A stretch of DNA of 35,894 bases from the IMG/VR virus record IMGVR_UViG_3300006923_000069, positions 1 through 35,894 of that record; one strand, 5' to 3'. The notes beneath the pieces were generated by a model, which saw nothing but the letters and a program-made list of their open reading frames with translations, had not been told where the DNA came from and made no database searches. A program made the position numbers and the translations under genes. Positions 1-8,269 of the stretch are shown here, in pieces (the first letter of the stretch is position 1; every line of letters starts with the position of its first letter). The DNA comes from a virus.

Positions 1-248
1 CTGTATCCAGAGTCAATAACACCGACAGCGTTGCGAAGAGATAAGCCAGTCTTTGATACTGATGACCGTGGAAAGATAAGCCCAACATATCCGTCGGGTA
101 TCTCCATGGCTATCTGTGTATCGTAGACTTGGTTGCCGTACTTATCTATGATGTGACTTACAGCATAGAGATCCATACAAGCGTCTCCGGGTTTTGCATA
201 TCTAGGCACCTTGGCATCAGGACTCAGTTTCTTGATTTTCACTTTCAT
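1..248 (-). CDS. dut: dUTPase (dUTP pyrophosphatase), 3' end outside window
   Basis: Hydrolyses dUTP to dUMP and PPi, keeping uracil out of phage DNA and feeding dTMP synthesis (ThyX is also encoded here). The visible 82 residues show the trimeric dUTPase motif I-like stretch PGDACMDLYA (about residues 21-30), the motif II stretch PRSSVSKTGL (about 61-70), and the motif III start NAVGVIDSGY, where the conserved Asp binds the deoxyribose. The ATG at 248 follows a good ribosome binding site (GGAGG, 6 bases upstream). The gene starts inside the 3' end of the preceding 88-aa ORF (32-nt overlap), so the two are probably translationally coupled. The C-terminal motifs IV and V lie beyond position 1. 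Family assignment is confident; only completeness is unknown. Confidence 0.93.
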   Translation of the reverse strand, partial: MKVKIKKLSPDAKVPRYAKPGDACMDLYAVSHIIDKYGNQVYDTQIAMEIPDGYVGLIFPRSSVSKTGLSLRNAVGVIDSGY

Positions 249-483
249 CTGGTGCCTCCGGATCTGGGTTGAGTGCTTTCAACATTGAGTCAAACTTTAT
301 AAAGGCTAGTCTCAAGTTGTTCATAGACGTTTCCATCTGTTCTTTGGTTAAGTCTCCATAATCTTCTTCTTGATAGTTCTCAAGATAAGAGTTAAAGACT
401 TCTGATACACAAAAAGCAGCGACTGCTAAGTCCCCTTGAGTTAACAAGGGGGTTTCGTGTGGGTTTTCATTTGTCACTTCCAT
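217..483 (-). CDS. Hypothetical acidic protein, 88 aa
   Basis: I do not recognise a family. The protein is acidic and probably helical, with a Gln/Glu/Asp-rich middle (EDYGDLTKEQMETSMNNLRL) and a highly acidic Pro/Glu tail. The ATG at 483 is preceded by AGGAGG, and it overlaps the stop of the upstream 102-aa gene as TAATG. It overlaps dut by 32 nt. It is the second gene of a three-gene unit (102 aa, 88 aa, dut) driven by the promoter at 823-851. That context suggests a DNA or nucleotide metabolism accessory, but nothing in the sequence establishes a function. Confidence 0.8.
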   Translation of the reverse strand: MEVTNENPHETPLLTQGDLAVAAFCVSEVFNSYLENYQEEDYGDLTKEQMETSMNNLRLAFIKFDSMLKALNPDPEAPDESENQETES

Positions 484-791
484 TATTCACCTCCTGATGG
501 TACAACTTGCTTAATAGAGTTGAATAGGTCAATAAACTCGTCCATATCAACATCATCTTTGATCATCCTATGGATCTTAACGGCTGTTCGCTGTTGTTTA
601 GCATCAAGCCATTCATTCTCCTTATAGTCTGCTTTGAGATCCTTCAATTGCTCTTTGTATGGAGCCATCGCGTCCTCTATTGCCTTCACAGATTTGATAA
701 AGTCGATCATATGACCTGCTTCGTCTTTGTCTGTGTCTTCGTCGTCCCATTCGGCGACCATTACTATTTTGTCTTTATTATCATTCCACAT
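483..791 (-). CDS. Small helical protein, possibly GapR/DUF2312-like, 102 aa
   Basis: Mostly helical and highly charged. Residues about 28-75 (IDFIKSVKAIEDAMAPYKEQ, then LKADYKENEWLDAKQQRTAV) follow the pattern of the GapR/DUF2312 family of small DNA-binding proteins: a heptad-like helix, then a short K/D-N element, then a basic helix. This is resemblance by eye only. GapR proteins bind overtwisted AT-rich DNA ahead of replication forks, which would suit a replication unit, but the N-terminal acidic segment is unusual. The start at 791 follows AAGGAGG. It is the first gene after the promoter at 823-851, and its stop overlaps the next ATG. Confidence 0.75.
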   Translation of the reverse strand: MWNDNKDKIVMVAEWDDEDTDKDEAGHMIDFIKSVKAIEDAMAPYKEQLKDLKADYKENEWLDAKQQRTAVKIHRMIKDDVDMDEFIDLFNSIKQVVPSGGE

Positions 792-822
792 AAATCCTCC
801 TTATTGGTTATTGTGTAGTTAT

Positions 823-851
823 ACTATAACATGCCCTCGACAATTTGTCAA
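823..851 (-). promoter_or_regulatory. Sigma70-type promoter inside a near-perfect palindrome
   Basis: On the minus strand, TTGACA (851-846), a 17-bp spacer and TATAGT (828-823), with TG two bases before the -10. The -35 box sits in a 21-bp inverted repeat at 834-854 (arms CCCTTGACAA and TTGTCGAGGG around a central A, one mismatch). That looks like an operator as well as a promoter. It drives the 102-aa, 88-aa and dut genes. Confidence 0.85.
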
Positions 852-870
852 GGGACTTTTATTATTTTTT

Positions 871-2316
871 TTATTCTTTAAGTTCTCGAAAGGTTCTGTG
901 AAAATAGCCAGATATTGAACGTTCCCGACTCTCTCTTCGGCGCCTTTCTTTGTTCCACTTTGTGAACGAAACTGAGATTTTTTTCGGATAAAGATCAAGT
1001 CTTCTGCCGTCCTGATTGAACATATTGATTTCTGCTTTCTTAGCCTCATCAAATTCGGTATAGAAATATTTCTCTTTACCAGTTGATGAGAGGTGACCAT
1101 GACCATACCCAGTTTTCTTTATTTTCTCCAAAAGAGCCGCAACTCTGTCTTCCTCTTTTTGATCGGGCCATGCTTCTATTCTAGCTAAGCGGCGATCTTC
1201 CAAATTTCTTTTTATCTCTTCCTTTCGCTCATATCTTTGACGGAATAGTTTATCTCTCTCTTCTTGTTGAGCCACGAACTCTTCTTCCGTTCCCAGACTC
1301 TCAAGGTGTTGCTCCAAGGACCCTATTCTTTCTATGATATTGTTATAAATGACCCTTGTGTCTTCTAGAAGAGATTCCCAAAGAATTCTTTTTTCAAGAT
1401 AAGGATTCTTTTTGCTTATCTCTTCGACAGTGTTGCCAAAGGCAGATAAGACCGTGTTTTTCCCCCACTCGGAAGCAAATGCTTCTTTGAAACAAACAAG
1501 ATCTTGTTCTAAATCTTTAATTTTCTTGTTGATAGACCTCATTGAAGAAATTAGTTTTGTTGCATCTCCTTGATAATAGGGACTTTCTGATCTCCGCTGT
1601 GGACTCAAATCATTCATAGCCTTTTGAACTCCATTTTTTAACTTTCTAATGTCGACATAAAGCGATTCTCTTTGAGCGCGAACTCTTCTTTCGTTTTCAG
1701 CAATAAAAACAGCAAGTGTGTTTGCCTCACCAAACACTTCCTCATGTATCTTGAGATTTTCTGCTATAGCCAATTCGTTGAGATAATAGTTGAAACCGTC
1801 GCCGGTTGTCATATATTCAAACTCCTCTTGGACCTTTTCTTTATGAGATTTTTTACGAATGTTCCAGTCGTTGTCATAGCCACGGTAGTCTGTTAAAGAC
1901 CCTATCTTTTCGTTCTTCCACACATCCCAAGAAGTAATCGCTGATTGCCTTCTTTCGGACCAACTAGCTTTGCGATACTTTTCATCACCATAAAAATTGC
2001 GTGTATTTGTTGATTCTGTGTTCGTTCTTTCGTAAAATTCCGGAAGATTCATGTTGCCTATGGCTATAGGAAAGCGCACCAACTTGCTATGGAATTTCTT
2101 TTGCTCTTCAAGATAGGCAATTGAGGCTTTGGTTTTTGCTACTTCCCATCGATATTGGATCAGCTCTGTGTCTTCTTTTATTTCTTCATAATCGAATTTT
2201 ACGGTAGCACCAGTTACTGGTTCGTAAACCGTATCATGAAGATTGCGTTGTGGCTTAGCTTCAAGGCGAAGCTCACGGTAGTTTGTGTAATGTTTGTTGT
2301 ATGAATTGTACGGCAT
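871..2316 (-). CDS. Large charged coiled-coil protein of unknown function, 481 aa
   Basis: No family recognised. It is strongly hydrophilic, rich in Glu, Lys and Arg. Long predicted helices run from about residue 190 to 400, including heptad-like stretches such as SINKKIKDLEQDLVCFKEAF and EERDKLFRQRYERKEEIKRN. The C-terminus is Arg-rich (KERRRRESRERS). There is no signal peptide and no membrane segment. I chose the ATG at 2316 (MPYNSYNKHY) because GGAGG lies 5 bases upstream; an in-frame TTG at 2328 overlaps that binding site and is unlikely. It is a single-gene unit with its own promoter (2427-2454) and a leader of about 100 nt that can fold. It could be structural, DNA-binding or host-directed. 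Confidence 0.8.
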   Translation of the reverse strand: MPYNSYNKHYTNYRELRLEAKPQRNLHDTVYEPVTGATVKFDYEEIKEDTELIQYRWEVAKTKASIAYLEEQKKFHSKLVRFPIAIGNMNLPEFYERTNTESTNTRNFYGDEKYRKASWSERRQSAITSWDVWKNEKIGSLTDYRGYDNDWNIRKKSHKEKVQEEFEYMTTGDGFNYYLNELAIAENLKIHEEVFGEANTLAVFIAENERRVRAQRESLYVDIRKLKNGVQKAMNDLSPQRRSESPYYQGDATKLISSMRSINKKIKDLEQDLVCFKEAFASEWGKNTVLSAFGNTVEEISKKNPYLEKRILWESLLEDTRVIYNNIIERIGSLEQHLESLGTEEEFVAQQEERDKLFRQRYERKEEIKRNLEDRRLARIEAWPDQKEEDRVAALLEKIKKTGYGHGHLSSTGKEKYFYTEFDEAKKAEINMFNQDGRRLDLYPKKISVSFTKWNKERRRRESRERSISGYFHRTFRELKE

Positions 2317-2348
2317 AGTATCCTCCAAGGTTGTTAATTCATTGTTAA

Positions 2349-2397
2349 GAGAGCATGACTTAATGAAGTCTTTTTGTTGGAGATCACTTGGGCTCTC
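2349..2397 (-). promoter_or_regulatory. Foldable mRNA leader of the 481-aa gene
   Basis: In the minus-strand transcript, GAGAGC (2397-2392) can pair with GCUCUC (2354-2349). Inside it, GACUU-CAUU-AAGUC (2370-2357) forms a tight 5-bp hairpin. A strong AAGGAGG lies upstream of this structure, followed by UUG codons that could open a 25-codon ORF ending at UAA before the real gene. The fold is inferred from complementarity only. Confidence 0.35.
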
Positions 2398-2426
2398 AAT
2401 TTAGCCTTCAACCTCCTTCTGTTTAT

Positions 2427-2454
2427 ATTATAACACGTTTGCGTTATTTGTCAA
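2427..2454 (-). promoter_or_regulatory. Sigma70-type promoter for the 481-aa gene
   Basis: Minus strand TTGACA (2454-2449), 16-bp spacer ending in CGTGT, then TATAAT (2432-2427). It belongs to the window-wide promoter family and lies just after the methylase stop codon. Confidence 0.88.
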
Positions 2455-2463
2455 GTTTTTTTC

Positions 2464-3687
2464 TTAAAATATTTCACCAGTAAAATCAGCTGTAATGTCT
2501 TCTTCATCTACTTGCTCTCCCTTATCGATTACGATAACGTATTCGATGTTCTTCTTTTTCTTTGCATTCTCTGCTTTGTCTCCACCTGCTCCGATGCGGG
2601 ACATGACATGTCTATCATGTTCTTTTTGATGGAACTTGTAATCCTCATATTGTTTACATATGTCCTCCATGTCACTATACTTGATAAGACCCTCGTCTGA
2701 GTAAGAGAATACACAATATCTAACAGGAAGTCTGTCAATCAGTTGTTTGGTTGCTTCCAAGGCTGTGCGCTTTGAATACCAAGGGCTCTTCATTGATTTA
2801 TCCCAGTGCTCATTTGTCTTTTGCTTTACTCTGTCTATTCTTCTGTTGGTCTTGAGACTTACTTGTGGCTTGTCCCAACGAGCGATGCTGTCCCATATAT
2901 GATAGTACGTTGAGTAGTCTGCTGCTGTATATGGCGGATCAAGATAGGCAACCGATGCATTTGGATAAGTTAGTTTAAGAGCATCACCACATAGATGTTG
3001 TCCTTCCATACCTTCAATGCTTGGGATGGCAGTTAATACTAAGTCTTTATGTACCCTATCTGATTTCCAACCTTTAAGATAGGCTTGTTGAAGGCCTACT
3101 GTATTGTCCAGCTTGTCAAGTGCGAAGATAAGACAGGCAATGAGATAGGATTTTTCCCATGGCTCAATCTCCATGACTTCGATCTCCTCTCTTATTGCAT
3201 CTGCCTTGGCTCCGTTCTTCGGATGCCAGACTTTTATATTAACTGTCTCCTTCTCCATGGTGAAAGTCTTTGCTTTCTTTGTTTTCATTACTTTTTTACC
3301 TTCTTCTTCAACCTCTTCAGAGATCATATCATATACCTTCTTGTCGACTATTATATCAACATCACAATAATTGTTAGTCAACCAGTCTGCTTTTGGTGGG
3401 ACAAGGTTCAACTGATCTATATATTGTTGAAGGTACGATACCTCGCCATTATTGCATATAAACGCCTCAGAGTACACTTCAGAGGCCCAAGATAAGTCAC
3501 TAGTGGTAACATCATAACCTCTCATTTTGAGAGCCTGAGCGACCCTTGTCGTGCCTGTAAACACATCAATTACTTTCATATCTTCTTTATCTAAGTCATC
3601 AATCACTTGCATGATCAACGGCAATATCTTGCTTTTACTCCCTAGGTAACGAACACCATAGGTCGTGATTTTGTCTTCTTTATCCAT
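2464..3687 (-). CDS. D12-class (Dam-like) adenine-N6 DNA methyltransferase, 407 aa
   Basis: It transfers a methyl group from S-adenosylmethionine to adenine N6 in DNA. Diagnostic features: an N-terminal G-x-R-Y-L-G-S-K-S-K element (11-20) typical of the D12 class, an SAM-binding motif I variant (DVFTGTTRVAQAL, 41-53), and the catalytic DPPY (250-253) followed by an aromatic-rich stretch (YTAADYSTYYHIW). At 407 aa it is longer than Dam (about 280); the extra length is a charged insert at about residues 100-180, probably part of target recognition. The start at 3687 has AAAGGAGG and overlaps the upstream nuclease gene by 8 nt, so the two are co-translated. Methyltransferase class is secure. Whether it belongs to a restriction system or is a lone protective methylase is inferred from the neighbour. 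The recognition site cannot be read from sequence. Confidence 0.92.
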   Translation of the reverse strand: MDKEDKITTYGVRYLGSKSKILPLIMQVIDDLDKEDMKVIDVFTGTTRVAQALKMRGYDVTTSDLSWASEVYSEAFICNNGEVSYLQQYIDQLNLVPPKADWLTNNYCDVDIIVDKKVYDMISEEVEEEGKKVMKTKKAKTFTMEKETVNIKVWHPKNGAKADAIREEIEVMEIEPWEKSYLIACLIFALDKLDNTVGLQQAYLKGWKSDRVHKDLVLTAIPSIEGMEGQHLCGDALKLTYPNASVAYLDPPYTAADYSTYYHIWDSIARWDKPQVSLKTNRRIDRVKQKTNEHWDKSMKSPWYSKRTALEATKQLIDRLPVRYCVFSYSDEGLIKYSDMEDICKQYEDYKFHQKEHDRHVMSRIGAGGDKAENAKKKKNIEYVIVIDKGEQVDEEDITADFTGEIF

Positions 3688-4195
3688 AAATTACCTCCTT
3701 TATATTTTGTAGTTCTTTTTTATAGTTGTCAAAGCCCCAAATTATTTTTATTTTCAAGCCTTTTTGTTTTGCCTCTAAGCAAAATTCCTTATAAACCTCG
3801 ATGTCTTCTGCGGCGGAACCTGTGAATACATACCACAACCAGTTATCACCATCGTATACACCTTTCTCTATTTTCATCAAGTCATAGAATACTTTTTCTT
3901 CTGTTGTTCCATGTTTGTCTGAGTGTTTTTGCTCTAGGATGATGCCTCTTCCGCTTTTTGTAATTGGTATGAAACCATCAGAGACAAACTTTCTTTTCTT
4001 TCCTTTCGGAGTTGTTTGTCTCCACTCCTTGGGTGGTTCGTGATATCTCCTACCCCATTCTGATATTCCGTGGTCTTCAAAATCTTTTTTAAGTTTTAAA
4101 AAAGAAAAGCCAACAGACTCTGTTATACTCGCTAGCATCTTCTCTGATTTGGTACCAGATACTGCTGCACCATGATTATGTTTCTCTTTACTCAT
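3680..4195 (-). CDS. Probable PD-(D/E)XK type II restriction-like endonuclease, 171 aa
   Basis: Likely a site-specific DNA endonuclease. A PD-(D/E)XK core can be read: Asp73 (SDGFIPI), a short hairpin, then ILEQKHSD with Glu88-x-Lys90. The His after the catalytic Lys recalls the EAKHQG element of EcoRI-type enzymes. A following helix (TTEEKVFYDLMKI) and a later strand (LWYVFTG) fit the fold. The N-terminus is basic and could contact DNA. The start at 4195 has GGAGG. The gene overlaps the D12 methylase downstream by 8 nt, and both run from the promoter at 4220-4247, the gene order of a compact type II restriction-modification pair. The motif is visible; target specificity and the restriction role are inference. 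Alternatives are a host-genome-degrading nuclease or a repair nuclease. Confidence 0.65.
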   Translation of the reverse strand: MSKEKHNHGAAVSGTKSEKMLASITESVGFSFLKLKKDFEDHGISEWGRRYHEPPKEWRQTTPKGKKRKFVSDGFIPITKSGRGIILEQKHSDKHGTTEEKVFYDLMKIEKGVYDGDNWLWYVFTGSAAEDIEVYKEFCLEAKQKGLKIKIIWGFDNYKKELQNIKEVIYG

Positions 4196-4219
4196 ATTAT
4201 CCTCCGAGTTTGTAAGTGT

Positions 4220-4247
4220 AATATAACACGTTTTCTTATTTTGTCAA
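4220..4247 (-). promoter_or_regulatory. Sigma70-type promoter for the nuclease-methylase pair
   Basis: Minus strand TTGACA (4247-4242), 16-bp spacer ending in CGTGT, TATATT (4225-4220). The -35 box is also the end of the upstream 56-aa gene (codons TTG ACA AAA TAA). Confidence 0.87.
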
Positions 4248-4406
4248 ATATTTTTTTATATATTTTTTCTCAACCCACATTGGGCGATCACAAGTTGTCC
4301 ATAAGATCTTCATGACTTTCCACTCATTACGGTAATCAATGATGATCCCCAATGGTTCATTTGCTAGTGCATATTGCACTAATTCTCCTATCCTAAAAGT
4401 GACCAT
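4236..4406 (-). CDS. Small SH3-like protein, 56 aa
   Basis: A short ORF beginning MVTFRIGELVQYAL, with a central GIIIDYRNEW and a C-terminus RPMWVEKKYIKKYLTK. The opening F-x-I-G-E-L-V, the G-I-I-I strand and the W-V-x-K-K-Y tail resemble small phage proteins with an SH3/KOW-like barrel; comparable elements occur at 12285-12557, 13175-13480, 13881-14315 and 18565-18846. The ATG at 4406 has only a weak site (GGGA), but the gene overlaps the dnaE stop by 19 nt, so coupling is likely. A GTG further in has a better site (AGGAGA) but would remove the family-defining N-terminus. The last codons contain the -35 box of the next promoter. Confidence 0.7.
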   Translation of the reverse strand: MVTFRIGELVQYALANEPLGIIIDYRNEWKVMKILWTTCDRPMWVEKKYIKKYLTK

Positions 4407-7400
4407 GCGATATCAACGTTCCCATAAGTACTAAAACCCCAGTCTAATGAATACTTTGGCTTTAGCATATACGGTCTATTGGTATAGATCACATCCTTAT
4501 CGGGATTCACAGACCAACAACGTATCCTAGTTTCAACAGAGTTAGAATCAATAAGAGTAATCATAAAGTAGTGCTTACCATTACGAGTCTTCTTCTTCTC
4601 AACCTTTCGAGGAATAGCCCAACAGATTTGTAAGTCGGGGTCATACTCTGAGATAGGAGGGACGAACTTCTCTTCTAGTCTGTTCTGTATATGATTGGTC
4701 ATAACCATTGAGATAGGGAAGATACCAGTGAGACTTGCATAGTGTTCTATCTTCTCCTCTTGGGTAAATGAACCCTCGGGACGATACTTTTCAATGTTCT
4801 CATCTAGTTTCTTCTTAGTTCTCGGCTTGTCGACACATACGGCAGACCAGAAGTGTCTGTCACCTGTGAAACGTTCATCCACCAAATCATCTAATGCGCC
4901 TGCTCTACACAGAACATCAAATGCTTTCTTGTTCAGCTTGTTGTACTTAACCTCGGAATGAAATAGCATCTCTTCGACAGTATTGAACGGCCGATGAAGA
5001 AGTATCTGCTCAAAGGCAGAGTCACCAAGGCCCTTGATACCAGTCAACGGAGCGATGAGTGTCTCATCATCTTCAATACGCCAAGTATCCTCTGAATAGT
5101 TTACGTGCAACGGCTTGATCTTATAACCATGTTGCTTAGCAAGGTTGATTGCCTTCTCCTTACGAGACTCTGGTTCCTTATCCAAAAATGAAGCCGTCCA
5201 TTCCGTTTGGAAATAGGTACAGAGCCAAGCACATTGATAAGAGATCACAGAGTAAGAGACAGCGTGAGACTTGTTGAAGCCATACCCAGAAAAATACTCA
5301 AAGGTTTGCCATAGTCTCCCAGCGGCATGCTTATCAATACCATGACCAACACAACCACGAATGAACTTGGTATGTATCTTGTCTTTGACCTCAAAGCCTT
5401 TGCCAGTTCCTTTCTTGGTTAAGATCTTACGAAGTAGATTTGCCTCATCCATTGTGATTCCATCACCAAGACGATAAGCCAACATAGCTATCTGCTCTTG
5501 GAAGATAAGGAAACCATGTGTCTCTTTGGTTATTTCTTCGATGATTGGGTGAAGATACCGCACACTTGATGGGTCTTCAACTGCCTCAATATAAGACTTA
5601 TCAACACCAGCCGATAAAGGACCGGGACGATAGATAGAAGTGATAGCAGAGAGGTCAATGATAGACTTAGGTTTGGCTTGCTTAGCAAAGCGCTGGGCTC
5701 CATTCTCTGTGAACTGAAAGATACCAATCCACTTACCGTCTTCAAAGATAGTCTCATAGACTGCTTGGTCATTGAGATCAATCGTATCCGGATGGAGCTG
5801 CTCGTCATAAAACTTTTTAATGTCCTCAAACGTTGGGTTCTCGATACCATGGTGACGACGAAGGATCTTACCAATACAGTCCTCAATCATACGAAGAGTC
5901 GATAAGCCAAGTATATCAAATTTGATAAAGCCCATTGGTTCAAGTTGTCGAACGTTTTGGCCCTCAGACCACGGAGTCTGTCTGACTCCTTTGGACGAGA
6001 TAAGGGGCATAAAGCGGTCTAAACCTTCACCGACCACAACACCACCAGCGTGACGAGAACAAGACCTGTAAGAACCTTGTAGAGCCTCGCAGTGACTTTG
6101 AACGTCTGGGTACTTCTTGAAGAACTTCTGAAGAGAATCAGAGAATTCTATGACTTCATTAAATGTTGGAGTATACACGCCGGCCTTGATACCGTGCTTC
6201 TTCTTTGCAAGAGGTGTTGCCTCTGCCATCATTTTGCCAGTAACAGCATTGACTTCGATGAACGGAATCTCATAGAACTTTGATATGTCCTTGATAAGAG
6301 AGCGTAGTTGCAGAGTATTCCAGTTAGAGATGGGAACAACAGTTGAATTTCCCCATTGTTCAATCAAGATGTCCTTGAGAGTCATCGGGTCAGATACATC
6401 ATAATCTATGTCAGGATAATCCGTAGCATCTGATCGAAGGAAACGGGAGAATAATAGTCCATAAGCAATAGGATCGATTTGAGTGATGCCCAGAGCATAA
6501 GCGACCAGAGAACCAGCCGCAGAACCTCTACCGGGGCCTGAAAGTTGTACTTCATTTGTTTTATCCGAAATAGCTTTCATTGTAAGAAAGTATTTTGAGA
6601 AACCACGGTCAGCGATTACCTTTAACTCATGCTTAAGTCGCTCCTCATACTCGTATATAGTCGAGCGAGACTTCGTTTGCTTGCTCATTAAACCTTTTTT
6701 CCTAAGAAGAGAGAACAAACCCTCGGACGCAAGTCGTTCGAGATAAGTGTCTTCCTCATATCCAGCAGGGACAACGAAGTCCGGAAGACGAACAGTTGTG
6801 TCGGGCAAGAAGTCCTCGCATCTCTCAAACGCAATGTGACAAGACTCTTCAATAGAGTCTCGAACCATGTCGTCATCATATTCAACACCACACTTCTCAG
6901 AATATTTCTTGTAAGACTCCCACATGTCGTCTCCGTTCTTTGGGTAGAGTTCAAATTCTAGGTCTTCCCTCGCCTCGGGGAATTCGCCCATCCATTCGGG
7001 CTTGCCTTTGCCAATCCAACCAAGACGTTTGTATAGTTCTCGGTGCTCCCAAGCATCAGGATTGGGATAGTGAGAGTCAGCAGTTGATACTAACTTCATA
7101 TCGAATTCGTCAGCAATTTGAACAATATATCGATTGAGTTCATGCTGTTCGGGTACACTGTTCCATTGTAATTCACCATACCAACGATCACCGAAGATAT
7201 CTTGCATTTTGCGAGTAGTCTCTCGCATGCAGTCCAAGATGGCTTCCTCACCTTCTTCACGGTTCTGCCAGTAGCAACCAGCATACACTCCGCCAAGACA
7301 AGCAGACATAGCAATGACGCCCTCATTATATTTAGCGAGGAGATCATAGTCCATGCGTGGTTTGCGATAGTAATAGTCTCCATGATAAGATTCCGAGACC

Positions 7401-8143
7401 ATCTTGAAGATGTTGTTGAGACCAGTTTGGTTCATTGCGATAAGAATAAGGTGACGAGTACGATTGATATCCGACTTGGACAAACCTTTGGACTCACCAT
7501 CAGCCTCGATATTTGTGCCGGAACGATCAGCATCAATCGTCTTGGCTTTCTTCTTATCTTTCTTAAGCTCTTCGAGCTTCTCCTTCCATTCGGGAACCGA
7601 TGGAGTAAAATATGCCTCAACACCAAAGATTGGCTTGAGGTTCTTTCCGGCTTCTTTCATCTTCTTTGCATGAAGCACTTGATAAGCAAAGCCATTCATG
7701 TTGCCATGATCGGTAAGTGCAAGGGCGTCGCACCCATTTAGGTATGCAAAGTCCATGTGTTCTTGTGGGTAGCCAAAGCCATCAAACGGCGAGCCTACAC
7801 CACTATGAGCGTGTAAGTTTACAAAGTTTAATGTACTTTGTTCTCTTTTATTTTCCCCATTACACCTCTTTACTTCATCCATTATTCTTTGTATCTGCTT
7901 AGTGTTTTGAGATACAAGACCAGTAGACGTGTTACGAGATATTCTATACTCAAAATACCCATCTTTAGTCGATTGGTCATCATCAATAAAGTCTGTTACT
8001 ACCTTATCAATCGATATTTGATCAAAACCTAGTGTAAGTAAGTGTGATATTGGGAAAGTAGATATTGTCTCTCCCTGTTTTTTAATGATACCATTGTAGC
8101 TTTTGCTCAATGGTCTAATTTGTAAAATTACATATGTTTCCAT
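4388..8143 (-). CDS. dnaE: DNA polymerase III alpha subunit (family C, DnaE-type), 1251 aa
   Basis: Family C replicative DNA polymerase. Domain order: an unassigned N-terminal region (1-107); a PHP domain (HAH 111-113, TDHGNM 144-149, GVEAYF 174-179, DSHY 356-359); then the polymerase core with the nucleotide-binding loop GPGRGSAAGS (536-545), catalytic PDIDYD (577-582, Asp578 and Asp580) and the third Asp in KFDILGL (Asp743). SRHAGG (696-701) and FNKSHAVSYS are family hallmarks. The C-terminus continues through helix-hairpin-helix and OB-like regions. Length is near the bacterial enzyme (about 1160 aa), plus about 100 extra N-terminal residues. The start at 8143 has GGAGG, and the promoter is at 8171-8198. 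No separate proofreading subunit is visible here; the PHP domain keeps several metal ligands. A second, family A polymerase is encoded at 32104-33288. Confidence 0.96.
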   Translation of the reverse strand: METYVILQIRPLSKSYNGIIKKQGETISTFPISHLLTLGFDQISIDKVVTDFIDDDQSTKDGYFEYRISRNTSTGLVSQNTKQIQRIMDEVKRCNGENKREQSTLNFVNLHAHSGVGSPFDGFGYPQEHMDFAYLNGCDALALTDHGNMNGFAYQVLHAKKMKEAGKNLKPIFGVEAYFTPSVPEWKEKLEELKKDKKKAKTIDADRSGTNIEADGESKGLSKSDINRTRHLILIAMNQTGLNNIFKMVSESYHGDYYYRKPRMDYDLLAKYNEGVIAMSACLGGVYAGCYWQNREEGEEAILDCMRETTRKMQDIFGDRWYGELQWNSVPEQHELNRYIVQIADEFDMKLVSTADSHYPNPDAWEHRELYKRLGWIGKGKPEWMGEFPEAREDLEFELYPKNGDDMWESYKKYSEKCGVEYDDDMVRDSIEESCHIAFERCEDFLPDTTVRLPDFVVPAGYEEDTYLERLASEGLFSLLRKKGLMSKQTKSRSTIYEYEERLKHELKVIADRGFSKYFLTMKAISDKTNEVQLSGPGRGSAAGSLVAYALGITQIDPIAYGLLFSRFLRSDATDYPDIDYDVSDPMTLKDILIEQWGNSTVVPISNWNTLQLRSLIKDISKFYEIPFIEVNAVTGKMMAEATPLAKKKHGIKAGVYTPTFNEVIEFSDSLQKFFKKYPDVQSHCEALQGSYRSCSRHAGGVVVGEGLDRFMPLISSKGVRQTPWSEGQNVRQLEPMGFIKFDILGLSTLRMIEDCIGKILRRHHGIENPTFEDIKKFYDEQLHPDTIDLNDQAVYETIFEDGKWIGIFQFTENGAQRFAKQAKPKSIIDLSAITSIYRPGPLSAGVDKSYIEAVEDPSSVRYLHPIIEEITKETHGFLIFQEQIAMLAYRLGDGITMDEANLLRKILTKKGTGKGFEVKDKIHTKFIRGCVGHGIDKHAAGRLWQTFEYFSGYGFNKSHAVSYSVISYQCAWLCTYFQTEWTASFLDKEPESRKEKAINLAKQHGYKIKPLHVNYSEDTWRIEDDETLIAPLTGIKGLGDSAFEQILLHRPFNTVEEMLFHSEVKYNKLNKKAFDVLCRAGALDDLVDERFTGDRHFWSAVCVDKPRTKKKLDENIEKYRPEGSFTQEEKIEHYASLTGIFPISMVMTNHIQNRLEEKFVPPISEYDPDLQICWAIPRKVEKKKTRNGKHYFMITLIDSNSVETRIRCWSVNPDKDVIYTNRPYMLKPKYSLDWGFSTYGNVDIAWSLLG

Positions 8144-8170
8144 GTTATCCTCCGAGATATTGATGTTTAT

Positions 8171-8198
8171 AATATAACACGTTTATAATATTTGTCAA
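8171..8198 (-). promoter_or_regulatory. Sigma70-type promoter for dnaE
   Basis: Minus strand TTGACA (8198-8193), 16-bp spacer ending in CGTGT, TATATT (8176-8171). The leader is about 30 nt to the dnaE ATG. Confidence 0.87.
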
Positions 8199-8269
8199 GT
8201 GTTTTTTTTGTTTTTTAAATTTCCCAGTCTTTCAACCAGTTTAAAGCTTTTTCTTCTTGTAATGTATCC

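Noticed and set aside
7202-7741. A 179-codon open frame on the plus strand, the longest one opposite the polymerase gene
   Set aside because: It lies wholly within the DnaE coding region, has no ribosome site and encodes an unlikely residue mix. It is a by-product of the minus-strand codon pattern.
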